NCBI GenBank assembly: GCA_001600455.1
Contig: BCKC01000001.1
Location: forward strand, 3,188,441 to 3,252,440
Length of the DNA: 64,000 bases
Direction of reading: 5' to 3'
Source: Endocalyx cinctus
Lineage: Eukaryota; Ascomycota; Sordariomycetes; Amphisphaeriales; Apiosporaceae
The translations under genes and the position numbers were made by a program. Positions 32,853 to 43,814 of the stretch are shown here, piece by piece. Under the pieces are notes generated by a model that searched no databases, was not told the origin of the DNA, and worked only from the letters and a program-made list of their open reading frames with translations. Position 1 is the stretch's first letter, and every line of letters starts with the position of its first letter.

Positions 32853-34228
32853 ATGGCTTACAACGAGCATTTCTCAATTGCAAACATCCCTTACGGAATC
32901 GGAAGCTATGATTCGGTACGAGGTGTTGTAACCAGAGTCGAAGACAAGATTTTCTTTCTCGCCGATTTAGAGCTGAACGTCAGTTCTTCCGTCAAGGCTG
33001 CTCTGAAACAGGTAAGCGACCTAAGCATCGCCAAGACTTATTCGCACGTAACCTAGTAACTAAAACCACGTAAAAATAGCCCACTCTTAATGACCTCGCC
33101 GCGATTCCGAAAGCCGAACTTAGAGAATTGCGCACACAGCTAGGAGCCGTGTTACGCGACGGTTCCGTTGTCTCAAAGCACGGAAAGAACCTCGGAGATG
33201 TTACCCTCCACTTGCCGATAGCGGTGGCGGGGTTCACGGACTACTCGTGCTCGAAGGAGCACGGGGATAACGCGTCGGCGGCGATCTACGGGAAGTCGAT
33301 AATGGCGCCGTCCTTCCCGCACTATCCGATAGGTTACTCGGGCCGCCCGTCGTCCATCGTCGTGTCGGGAACCGATATTCGCCGGCCGTGCGGCGTCTAC
33401 AAGACCAAGACGGGCGACATCGAGTACGGCACTTGCAAGGCGCTGGACTACGAGCTCGAGATGGCGTGCGTCATCGGCAAGCCGAGTAAGCTGGGAGACC
33501 ACGTTTCGGTCAAAGATGCAGACGAGCATATCTTTGGCTTGATTCTACTCAACGATTGGAGTGGTAAGTTTGATTTTCCCTAGAAGGCATGGCAGTCGCC
33601 TTTTGTCTATCTATCTTTCTTCAAAGCATTACCAGTATTAGCTAATTATCCGTTCGCATATGCAACTCCTTTGACGTGAACAGCCCGAGATATCCAGGGA
33701 TTTGAAATGATTCCCCTCGGACCTATGAACAGTAAGAGTTTCGGGACCAGCATTTCGCCGTGGGTCGTAACGCTTGAGGCGTTAGAGCCTTTCGAAGCGG
33801 CGGTGGCGCCACGCGATATGCCTGTAACGGCTTTCTTGCAAGACGATAAGAAATTACCGAGCTACAACATCACGCTGGAGTCAGAGCTTATCAGCAACAA
33901 CGGTACCGTGACGACCAAGCTATGCAAGTCTAACGTGTCCTGGATGTACTGGACATTCCGCGACCTCGTGGCCCAGCAGACGGTTAATGGCTGTAACGTC
34001 AATACAGGAGATGTTCTCGCGACCGGAACGGTATCTGGTAAGCAAGACGGTGAGCGCGGATGCTTACTTGAAACTACTATGGGTGGTAAAGTCGAGTTTA
34101 ACCTCGGCGACGGCCAGAAGAGAACCTATCTACAGGACGGCGATGGGGTGAGGATGACGGGATATGCCGGTAACGGGGTCGGGTTCGGTGAATGTACCGG
34201 ATTCATTCGCCCGGCACGCGCATTGTAG
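32853..34228 (+). CDS. fahA: Fumarylacetoacetase (fumarylacetoacetate hydrolase)
   Basis: Three exons, 32853-33011, 33080-33563 and 33684-34228, give 395 residues. The N-terminal SH3-like part starts NIPYGIGSY. The catalytic part shows FTDYSCSKEH (Asp metal ligand and His base), GRPSSIVVSGTDIRRP, the metal-binding ELE in YELEMACVIG, NDWSARDIQ and SKSFGTSISPW. The enzyme splits fumarylacetoacetate into fumarate and acetoacetate, the last step of tyrosine/homogentisate breakdown, in the cytosol. It is slightly shorter than typical (about 420) and diverges in the DYSCSKEHGDN region. No homogentisate dioxygenase or maleylacetoacetate isomerase lies nearby, so it may be a paralog. Confidence 0.92.
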
Positions 34229-34876
34229 AACTACTATCTAACCTGGTAGTAGTATAACATTGACAACTTCTGAAATCTTAAATCTTAGATCTTAAATCCT
34301 AAGAGTTGGAAGTCAAAAGTTAATAAACGAGTGTCGCAGTTCAACTATGTATTAAGTTAAGTGATAAATAAATACTACGTAGAAGGCCAGCTCTATCAGC
34401 CTCAACATCCAGCCAGCCAGCCACTCAGGCTGTCAGGCCACTTTCATCAACCAATTCTACTAAACCTATTCGGTATAAGCGTCTAAGTAATGAAATTCTG
34501 CTTTAAATAAAACTTTTCCAAACTTATGATTGGCTAATCTACCGTTATATCCAATATAATACGAATTATAGCGATGTATACCTTGCGATACGTAGTAAGG
34601 GTCTCCCTAAAATCCACTAATCCAATTCAACGTAGGTATCTCATCCTTGTCAATTGATTGATGTGACCAGATTGCACACACAGAATACACACACGAACAA
34701 TTTCCATACTGCGACGTTTTGTTCTTCAATTCATGAATAAAAAGTTCAATCATCATTTTTGAACTTTTGTTACTCCTTCAATCCCCATTACCCCTTTCTT
34801 CTCTTTCTTCTTTCCTTTTCTTTTCTTCTTGTTCTTCTCTACGTTTTACCTTTTTTAGGTGTTTCTATCTGTAAAA
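34229..34876. other. Gene-free spacer with promoter of IRC22
   Basis: 650 bp with short simple repeats (CCAG units near 34410, CTTAAATC units near 34276) and a pyrimidine-rich tract before the next gene. Confidence 0.55.
34793..34850 (+). promoter_or_regulatory. CT-rich promoter tract
   Basis: A long C/T-only run of TTCTT and CTTTC units ends about 25 bp before the IRC22 ATG. Such tracts mark transcription start regions of well-expressed fungal genes. Confidence 0.45.
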
Positions 34877-35901
34877 ATGGTCGCCATCAAGTACTCGGTT
34901 CTGGCCGCTCTTGCCCTTCAGGTAGCTTCGGTCTTCGCTGAAGCCGAAACAGCAGAGGTATGTGTGTTTAGCTGATTCGGATTCCTTTCTCTATACCTAA
35001 TATCACTATCTCTTTGACTGTTGGAACGGTCGCCCACGTTCCATGTGCGAATGGCAATAGCTAACGCTTTAGTTCTAAATCTAGCCTGTCGATGAATCTC
35101 CCATCTCACCTCCCACTGCGCCCCCCGAGTTAAACCTAGAAGTTGTCGCCACTTTCCCCGAGGCTGATATCTTCGGCGTCAAGCTCGTCAATGGCAGACC
35201 CACCAAGGCCGTGATTGATGTCACCAACAACGAAGATGACAGAATCGAGGTTGCTTTCGTAGGAGGACAGCTCATCATGCCCCAGGAGCTTCCCGAGGAT
35301 GTTCACCCATCCGCTGGTATCCTACGTAACTTGAGCACCATCCAGTACCAGGCTTCCATTCCGGCCGGCGAGAAGCAGTCGATCCCGTACTCTTTCGTCC
35401 TTGACATGCAACCCCAGGATGTCCGTCTTCAATTGATGGCCGTCATCATGTCTGGCGCCGGTAACATCTATCAGACCCAGGTCTACAGCGACGTTGTTAG
35501 CATCGTTGAGGCTCCTACCAGCATCTTCGACCCTCAAATGTGAGTGAATGGCCGACTCCGATCTTCCCATTCCATCTTGGAAAATATATGGAGACTAACG
35601 ACATAATTTTTAAAGCATCTTCCTTTACCTCTTCCTCTCGGGTCTCTTCGCCGGCGCTTGTTACTTCGTCTACAACACCTACATCGCCGCTATGTTCCCC
35701 AAGGCTCAGAAGCCCCGTGTTGCCAAGAAGGCTAAGGTCGTCCCCGAGAAGGAGCCTCTCTCCGGTGGCGAGGGCTCTGCTTCTGGTACCGACAAGGGCT
35801 ACGACGAGAGCTGGATCCCCTCGGACCACATCAACCGTCCTACCGCGAGACGTGTCAAGAGCAGCGCCAGCTCCAAGGCGAAGAACAAGGGTGGCGAGTA
35901 G
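34877..35901 (+). CDS. IRC22: IRC22 / translocon-associated protein alpha-like ER membrane protein
   Basis: Three exons, 34877-34957, 35085-35539 and 35616-35901, give 273 residues. A signal peptide (about 1-21) is followed by a lumenal domain (VVATFPEADIFGVKLVNG, AVIDVTNNEDD, RNLSTIQYQASIPAGEKQSIPYSF). One transmembrane segment begins near residue 179 (IFLYLFLSGLFAGACYFVYN) and a basic cytosolic tail ends KNKGGE. This is the layout of the TRAP-alpha family, whose fungal member is Irc22. It resides in the ER membrane. Exon 1 ends right after the signal peptide, a common arrangement. A strong CT-rich promoter suggests steady expression. Confidence 0.93.
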
Positions 35902-36535
35902 TACCGTCGATCCAAAAGAACTTCGGCCATGTAATGAGCGCCGTTTGCGAGAGAATGACGACGTCAAATGTTATGTTGGGGAAGAAGATTTAACTTCAAA
36001 ACTGGTCATCGCGGACGATGACACGTTGAACTAGCATTCTACAGGGGAGGGTAAACAAAAATCAAGAATCAAGACAGCGCTAATATGCTGCCTCGATGCA
36101 TCCAAAACATAAAAAATTAGTGTATAGCGAGAAGAGCTCTTCGCTTGTGTAAGAATATTACTATGTAATGTAACGCAAAAGCGCCGGCTAGGATTCAAAA
36201 AAGATAAAAGATGCAAGTTTAATAATATCCCGACTGCTCTCCTTTCTCGTCGACCTCATACATTGAATCAAGCTTTGTAAACCTTTTAGATGACCCATAC
36301 TCTTTGTTAGATCAAGCCTAAACGCAGCATACGAGAATACCAGACTAGATCAGCCACCCGGGTGCCGTAGGCTCCCTCGATAATGCTCTGCTTATCATTG
36401 TCATTATTATTAGACATCTAGAAAGTTTCGACGTCGTCTTCTCGATAAACAGAGTACTTATGCGCCGATTCGAGATGATCATCTCGAATCCCTTTCTAGC
36501 CAATTCCATATACTCTATCGCGCGCGGTAAGATGA
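35902..36535. other. Gene-free spacer
   Basis: 630 bp between IRC22 and the monooxygenase relic. No feature beyond short AT-rich frames; a near-palindromic stretch (CGAGATGATCATCTCG) occurs at about 36470-36487. Confidence 0.5.
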
Positions 36536-36955
36536 CTATAATGAATGGCCTGGATCCGGATAAATTGCACCGCGACGAAGCTCCGGGGCCAACAAATCGA
36601 CCACGTCCTCGGACGTCCCCGGCGTCGCGGCATAAGTGATACCAAAACCGTCCAAATCCCCTTCTTCGATCCATCTCTCCATCTCGCCCGTTGCCGTCTG
36701 GAGACTACTGACGGCTACCGGACTTAACTCACCGAATCATCGTCCGCTCTGCTACTTCGTGCGGGGTCCGCTTCGGAACCTCCTCGCTGGCCGTAGTAAA
36801 CGTCTCGAACAGCGACCGGATCTTGGGTCCTTCCCGCGAGTACTCCCCCCACCCCACCGCGGTTTCCCGGTCTAGAGATAGCTAGGAAGAAAGGCAGCTC
36901 GAAAAGTCTTCGACGCGGTTATAGCGAACGCGAGATTCTGCGTCGCGGCTGCCAT
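36536..36955 (-). pseudogene. Decayed NtaA/DszA-type FMN monooxygenase
   Basis: Three homologous pieces lie in order on the minus strand. First is MAAATQNLAFAITASKTF, matching the MAAATKSIGFGVTAS block of the intact gene at 43815. Then, after stops and the loss of the middle of the enzyme, comes EYSREGPKIRSLFETFTTASEEVPKRTPHEVAER, followed by a TGA and frameshift. Last is GEMERWIEEGDLDGFGITYA...VVDLLAPELRRGAIYP, which matches VADGLETWVAQADVDGFN...LLLPELRQRGLF. Only about 130 codons remain, with at least two frame changes. It is a nonfunctional relic of a second copy. Confidence 0.75.
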
Positions 36956-38605
36956 GGCGCTGGTCGGCTAAGAGGTCTCCTCAAATCAATCCGGATGGAT
37001 GTCGTTAGAGCGGGGGAGAATTGTATATACAATGGTTTTATACGAGGTACGATTATTTGGTTCGTCGCTGGCCGTTGGGCTGTTCTTTTGACATAGTTAT
37101 CGAGAGTCTCATCGTTGCAGATTTATCTTCGGGTTTTTATGGATGGAGAGTTTTTAGTCGATAAAACCCCCCTCCCTTGAATCTGAATGACATCTTCATG
37201 TGTGAAAAATAGAAGGTATTACCTTCCATTGTCCAGCAAGAAGATCTCCTATGGTGGGCATACGAACACAATGAGCATAATATCTTTCTTTCTTTACCCT
37301 TGATTCATCGTCGTCTATGTCGACCTTTGAAGTCTCTTGATGATCGATACAATCAGGCGTTGTTAGCGGTTAGTCGACACAAGTTGTTTATATAACCAAG
37401 AGGTAAAATCTGAAGGTACAGTATTTGCTACTATTTCATATGCTAAGGCACTATCCATGTTCAGCATACCTCGCCTCGCCACGGAAGTCGAGTGACTAAA
37501 TAGTGGCCGTACTGTTGCATCTGCCGTGCAAATTGCCGATATGGCGTCAATCTTGCGAGATTGTGCTATATTTACCAATCTCTGATATGTCGTGATGAGT
37601 GGAGTGCCTTTTTTTTTACCTATTTTCTCCGCCATTCGACCTCATTTGTACACCAGAGGCCTTTATTTTCACGCTCTTGGGCGGGGATGATGGTGACAGC
37701 CACGGTCTCCCTACTTTTCTAGATATATGTATATATATATATATATATGTATTTACTAAGGGTCTAGAAATTAAGCGCATAAACTTCTTTAGGAATATTT
37801 ATATTTCAAATATGGGGTTGTTTTCTTGCTGGCCGAAAAGTCTTACGTTTGGATCGTGGAGGATACTAGGAGAAGCTTCCGTATAATAGTAAGCTGCTAT
37901 ACTATGAGACGGTGTTAATAAAAGTAATAGGGGCAAAGATCTAATACAGGTAAAATGAAATACGAACACTGGTCCGATCATAGAAGATGCTTAGAATAGG
38001 GAACATAACCTATAATGCAGGCTCTCGAACGTCTCTAATGATGAGAATGCCAGAGTCCATCTTAGCTTAGCCAAATCCATTGTGATCATCCACGCTACGC
38101 TGGCTTTTAACCCGAGTCCGGGGTGTGGAGAAGCAGATGAGACGAACATACCTAAGTGCATAGTAAGTAGATGATAACGTTAAGTCATATATGTATGAAA
38201 CACATTTTCGGCACGACACGTATTGGTCACTCTGCTATCTAGCAGCCACGTAATGTACGACAGTGATGTTTTTCATCAATTTCTTTCTATAATATCACTA
38301 TATCACCTCACACCGGGGCCAAATGACATGCTCCGTCTAGTGTGAGGAGACATGTGTGGCGTAATCGACTCCGATTATGATGCCACTGTCCTATCAAGAC
38401 TAGACTCCGATCCGCGCCCGAAAACGTTGGCACAATTCCGGAGGACCGATAGTATAGCGGTATACCTTGGCACATTATATGATAGAGGCACCATGAAGAC
38501 TGCAAAATAATATAACTGAGAGCATAACGGTCTTTTGATAGGATCCACTCATTTAAAGGACAGTCTAATATTACAAGTAGATTGATATACCTAATCATAT
38601 AGACG
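36956..38605. other. Gene-free AT-rich spacer
   Basis: 1.65 kb. A 90-codon minus-strand frame at 37363-37635 begins MAEKIGKKKG but has no recognisable domain and no introns or neighbours supporting it. A TA-rich microsatellite sits at about 37722-37750. Confidence 0.5.
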
Positions 38606-40561
38606 ATGATGACATTTGAAGACGTGCAACAGAGTAACCTAGCTCCCAAACATCTAGATACATTCACAGTCGCCAACACATACGAAAACAAGACAAATTC
38701 CAACACCATCATCGACCAGATACATGCGCTTATGCCTGAAATGCAGGCCACGTCACAGGAACGGTTTAGATCCCAGCAACTCGTAGATCGCTGCATCGAC
38801 GAGCCTCGAAAGCTCAAAGTCGTGGTAGTGGGTGCTGGATTAGCTGGCATTATCGCCGGAGTTCTTCTACCGGCCAAAGTTCCCAATATCGAGTTAGAAA
38901 TTTTTGAGAAGAACGAAGATGTCGTAAGTTGCTCGTTCTTTCAGATCTGTATGATCTTGAAATTTAGTTACCAAAAGCTGTAAATAGATGATACTGATAT
39001 TTCCATCGTTAAGGGAGGTACCTGGTTTGAAAACGTATATCCGGGTGTCCGCTGTGATATTCCAGCACACGTTTATCAGACCAGCTTTGAACCAAATACT
39101 CAATGGTCCGAGGAATTTGCCCAGGGTCCGGAGATAAGAGAGTATTGGCAGCATATCTCTAAGAAATATGGTGTATATGACTTGCTTAAGTCGTCTCACA
39201 AGGTCGAAGGCATGGAATGGGATGGGAACGACGGGAAATGGAAAATTGACGTCACGGATTTAAAAGCCGGCCGACGGTTTTCCACGACGGCAGATTTCGT
39301 GATTACCGCCGTTGGGCGTTTCAATGCTTGGAAGCTTCCTGACTATCCCGGTATAAACGATTTCCAGGGGCTACTACGGCATGCATCTCATTGGGACCCT
39401 AACTTCAACGTCACCGGGAAGAAAGTAGCTGTGATTGGCAACGGAGCGAGCGGAATCCAGCTCGTATCTAATATTCAGTCTCGAGTATCGCGGTTGGACC
39501 ACTACGCGAGAAACAAGACTTGGGTTGCGGCTTCATTCGCCGGAGACGCAACTTCTATAGAACCGAAGACCATTCCCCAGGATCTCAGGCAGAGCTTTCA
39601 AGATCCGGCTACGTACGTGGCGTGGAGAAAGAAAATGGAGGATAAGTACTGGCGAGGTTTTGAAACGTGGTTAAAGAACTCCGATCGGAACGACGACGAC
39701 CAAAAGAAAATTTCGGAACACATGAGGCAACGTCTTTCGAAATATCCCGAGCTAGCAGATTCTCTCATCCCGGACTTCTCACCTCACTGTCGCCGATTAA
39801 CCCCGGGACCCGGGTATCTCGAGGCCATTAGCTCCGATCACGTCGACTACATACAGACACACATCAAACGCTTCACCGCAACCGGCATCGAGACCGCCGA
39901 CGGCAAGCACCGCGAAGTCGACGCGATATTCTGCGCCACGGGTGCCAACGCGGACATGGTACCTCCATTTCCCATAAGCGCCCACGGCGTCGAGTTATCG
40001 AGCCTTTGGCGGCCGGGGGGCGACCCGGGCTTTCCGTACACCTACCTCGGGGCGGCGACGCCCGGGTTCCCCAACCTGCTCTTCCTGCACGGGCCCAACG
40101 CGGCCGGCCGCTCCGGCAGCGTCCCGAACAGCGTCGAGTCCCAGGCGACGTTCTTCGCGCGGATCCTGCGCAAGGCCGGGAGGGAAGGGATCCGGTCGAT
40201 GACGCCGTCCCGCGGCGCCGCCGACGACTTCGTCGAGTACTGCGACGCCTTCTTCGGGACCACGGTCCTGTCCGAGAACTGCAGCTCCTGGTATAACGGC
40301 GGCAAGGCCGGCAGCCGCATCCACGGGCTCTGGCCCGGCAGCGGCGCGCACGTCGGCATGATACTGAAGGAGCCGAGATGGGAGGACTGGGAGTACGAGT
40401 ACCTGTCGGAGGGCGGCGGAGGAAATAGGTTTATGTGGTATTTCGGAAGCGGTGCTACGAGGAAAGAGGCGGATCCGGAGTCGGATATGACGCCGTATAT
40501 TAAAGACCCGGCGAGTATCGACCTGCGAAATCTTCACGAGGATTGGTGGAGTGTTCCGTAA
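38606..40561 (+). CDS. Baeyer-Villiger monooxygenase (FAD/NADPH flavoprotein)
   Basis: Two exons, 38606-38923 and 39014-40561, give 621 residues. The FAD motif GAGLAG is at about residues 76-81, and GGTWFENVYPGVRCD follows right after the intron. The BVMO fingerprint F-x-G-x-x-x-H-x-x-x-W is FQGLLRHASHW at about 223-233, and the NADPH motif GNGASG is at about 248. BVMOs insert oxygen next to a ketone to form esters or lactones, in the cytosol. An N-terminal extension of about 70 residues is typical of the larger fungal type. A second ATG is immediately downstream at 38609. The 3' half is far more GC-rich than the 5' half. It lies next to a transporter and an FMN monooxygenase. Confidence 0.95.
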
Positions 40562-41581
40562 GATGATGGATTAATGGATTCATATGGACAACAATATATC
40601 TACGTGATTTACTTCTATGCAGGAGTTCAGAATGGCTCTAGGATAATTAAGGCATCGTGTTATGATTTACGTTAGAATTTTAGACCAAATGTTCAGGTTG
40701 TGGTAGAGAATTAGTTATAGTTCCCCATGTTGCATCTGCTCTATGAATCATTTCTAGATTGCTGTTCTTTGAAGAATGAAAAGTTGTGAGCTCTCGTATC
40801 ATTATTTTTTTTATCATATGAGTACGGTATATAAGAATTACTACATTATGTCTATATTGACTCAAAGTCCAACTTGACGCTATTCACTTTAATTGATAAG
40901 ACTATAAAATACTCTCTCTCATTATTGTGACCTGCGGCGCTAAGCTTAAGAAAACTTAATTCGGAATTCCTTATCTTGTACCTGATATGGCGACATCGAG
41001 GCTCCAGTATGAGTCTATTGGTTCCGTGATTAGTCTATCAGAGGAGTTATACGGCAAATATATTCACTCTACACAGGAATAGCTTGGTGCTATGGGATAC
41101 GATATCCCCATGTACCATTTTGATACGCGTCGAAGATACTAGGAATTGCCCTCGGTAGTGAATAAATGGGGCATCAAAGGCGACATAATGACTGAATAAC
41201 TCACCTTCAACTATCATTACTTGAGTTTGGGAGGCATCGTTTATGCATGAATGACGTGCTGGTCAGGGATCGTGACGAATATAGCTAAGGACTTGCTCTA
41301 AGTCCTGACGTCTTATGGCAAAATCAGCTCGGTAGGTAAATGCAGGAAAATTAGATCCAGATGCAACGTGCGAGTAATATCGAATAGTTTAAGACCTCGG
41401 TACTCTGAGTATATCTATATTGTTATCGAGAATCGCTATCTTGGCTTTCGCGACAGCATCATTCGTGATCCTGTGCTCTCTAATTTGAAATACACATATT
41501 TTCGTAATTGTGTTGTAGCATTCTTCCAATACGAGCTATTTCATTTGATATCTTTAAAAAATCAATCATATTGATCTTGAA
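40562..41581. other. Gene-free AT-rich spacer
   Basis: 1 kb between the BVMO and the transporter. No coding or repeat feature recognised. Confidence 0.6.
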
Positions 41582-43294
41582 ATGGGGCTTTCTAACGATC
41601 GAAGAGCCGATGCGGCGTCTCTTGAAGGCCGGAACCATCCTGGTATGATCTAGATTCGCACATATCTCTTATAGACTATCGCTGATTCAGTTCTCGGGAG
41701 TAGTCAAATGGTACTACTCTACGTTCTATAACATGACTATTCTAGGTCTCTGCAATCTCGCAGCGCCCGGAATATGGGGGGCAATGAACTCCCTCGGGGC
41801 TGGAGGATCACAGTCGCCACAACTAGTGAATGCCGCGAACGCCCTCACATTTTCCCTCATGGTGGTATCATGTTTTTTCTCTAGTGCCATTGTACATTAC
41901 ATCGGTATAAAAGGCGCCCTTGTTATTGGAACGTAAGTTCCCCACGCATCAAATAATTCTTGGGAGTTCTTGCATACTGACCATCGGCACCCATTCACAG
42001 CGTCGGTTACGCACCCTACGCCGCAGGCCTCTACACAAACAACCGCTACGGGATCGAATGGCTCGTCATAGTAGGAGCCGCATTTTGCGGTATCTCTGCC
42101 GGTATATTCTGGGCTACCGAAGCCGCGATCGCCATCAGTTACCCAGAGCCGTGGAACCGGGGACGAGCGCTGGGCTGGTGGCTCACTTTTCGGCTAACGG
42201 GCCAAGTGATAGGCGGCTCCATAAACATCGGTCTTAACGCGGACCGCGACGAAGCCGGACAGGTCTCCTACGCCGTCTATCTCGTCTTCATTGCGCTCCA
42301 AGTGTCGGGCCCGTTTGTGGCGCTCCTGCTGACGCCACCGAAGAAAGTCCAGAGACGGGATGGTAAGAGTGTAAGCCTCGCAATAACGGATAGGCCCTGG
42401 AATGAGATGAAAATGACGGCCAAGACATTCCTCCGACCTAAATTCTTGCTCATCTTGTTATGGATTGGGCAGGCTGTCTTCGCAGAAGCTGTCATGGTCA
42501 CTTACCTTGCACGTGAGTTATTCTCTGTCATTCATAGAGGCCCATTTGGCCAATCAATATTTCTAACGATTACTCTAATCAGTATGGTTTTCTGTTCGTG
42601 CAAGAGCGCTTGGATCTTTCCTTGGCGGCATTGTAGGAATTCTTGTTGGAAATTTTGTTGGTGTAAGTACAATGGTCCCGCAACTTGGTGAAGAACCCCT
42701 GGCTAAGATCATGATCATGAAGGTCTGGGTCGACAACTCACGCTTTTCTTTAAAATCGAGGGCTCGCTCTACTTTTTTCATGATAGCAATAACCGTAGGG
42801 GCGTTATGGGTATGGATTACCGTTCTAGCAACGAATTTTCGCCAGACCAAGCCGGAATACGACTGGTCAAGCCCAGGATTTGGCAGCGCCTTTGCCGTAT
42901 ACGTATTGCTAAACGCCGCGTTTCAGGCCAATTATCTATTTCTGTGAGTTTACCCTCCAAAGTACAAGCTTTCGTCAATTTTTGGTACAATTGGGTAGTC
43001 AGTCTCTAATAGAAATGCGAAAGTTACTTCATCATTACACATATCGCCAACGGCGAAGCCGAAGTAATTCGCTTCGCAGCATTACTAAGGGGGTCCGAGT
43101 CCGCGTGGCAAGCAGTTAGTTACGGATTATCATCTATTACTTTATTTGAAGAGGTTGGGGCTATCTATTTCAATTTCGCATTGTGGTCATTATCGATATA
43201 TCCGGCCTGGATCGTGATACGAAACTTTGGCTTAAGCAAACGAGGAGATGTTGAAGATACCGAGGAAGACCATATCTCCGATTCTATAGAATAA
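41582..43294 (+). CDS. UNC93-like MFS membrane transporter
   Basis: Six exons fit: 41582-41642, 41701-41932, 42001-42512, 42583-42662, 42723-42943 and 43024-43294, for 458 residues. Conserved features of fungal UNC93-like proteins are visible: GRNHPVVKWYYSTFYNMTILGLCNLAAPG, AMNSLGAGG, FCGISAGIFWATEAAIAISYP, GWWLTFRLTGQVIGG and LLRGSESAWQAVSYGL. About eleven hydrophobic segments are present. Two acceptors are AAG rather than the usual CAG/TAG and were chosen because only they keep the frame. Transport substrate is not known for this group. The position between BVMO and the FMN monooxygenase suggests uptake or export of their substrate or product; this is inference. Confidence 0.9.
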
Positions 43295-43814
43295 TAAGCT
43301 GTCAACGCTTATTATATCATACCAGTCTGGATGTATAGCTCGTAATACTTTTTGAGTGGATTGAGTGTCTATTCTAGAATATCTTTACCAAAAAAAAGCG
43401 ACCTGATCCCAACGGGTCTGGCGTGTTGCAGTTTCAAGACTAAAGATAGCATAATAACAATATGATATAAATCCAGAATAGCTACTTCGTATCTGATTGA
43501 TCTTTCTAGGTCACCCCTAGTACACATTATCCCATTTCTGGTTACGTCTCCCAGTATTTCAAAAAGGGGGTCAGTGGTGTTCAATCTTGGTTACGCCATC
43601 GCTACTCCACGATTGCACCATCTCCAACCCCGCTAAGAGGCAGATTGTATGACCGATGATCGCAATGGAGGGGTCAACCACATATCAGTATATTGATTCT
43701 ACTTCCCTGCACTGTTTCACCTTCTGGGTATATCAACAATTATTTCCCGTATCTTGCAGTGTCCTGAACAGTTATCTTACTATCACCCAGATATACATAC
43801 TAGATCAAATCACG
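43295..43814. other. Spacer with promoter of the FMN monooxygenase
   Basis: 520 bp with no recognised element. Confidence 0.5.

Noticed and set aside
37363..37635. 90-codon frame starting MAEKIGKKKG
   Set aside because: Plausible composition but no domain, no neighbours and an A-tract-derived start; not enough support.
39995..40537. Minus-strand frame of 180 codons
   Set aside because: Antisense shadow of the GC-rich 3' half of the BVMO gene.
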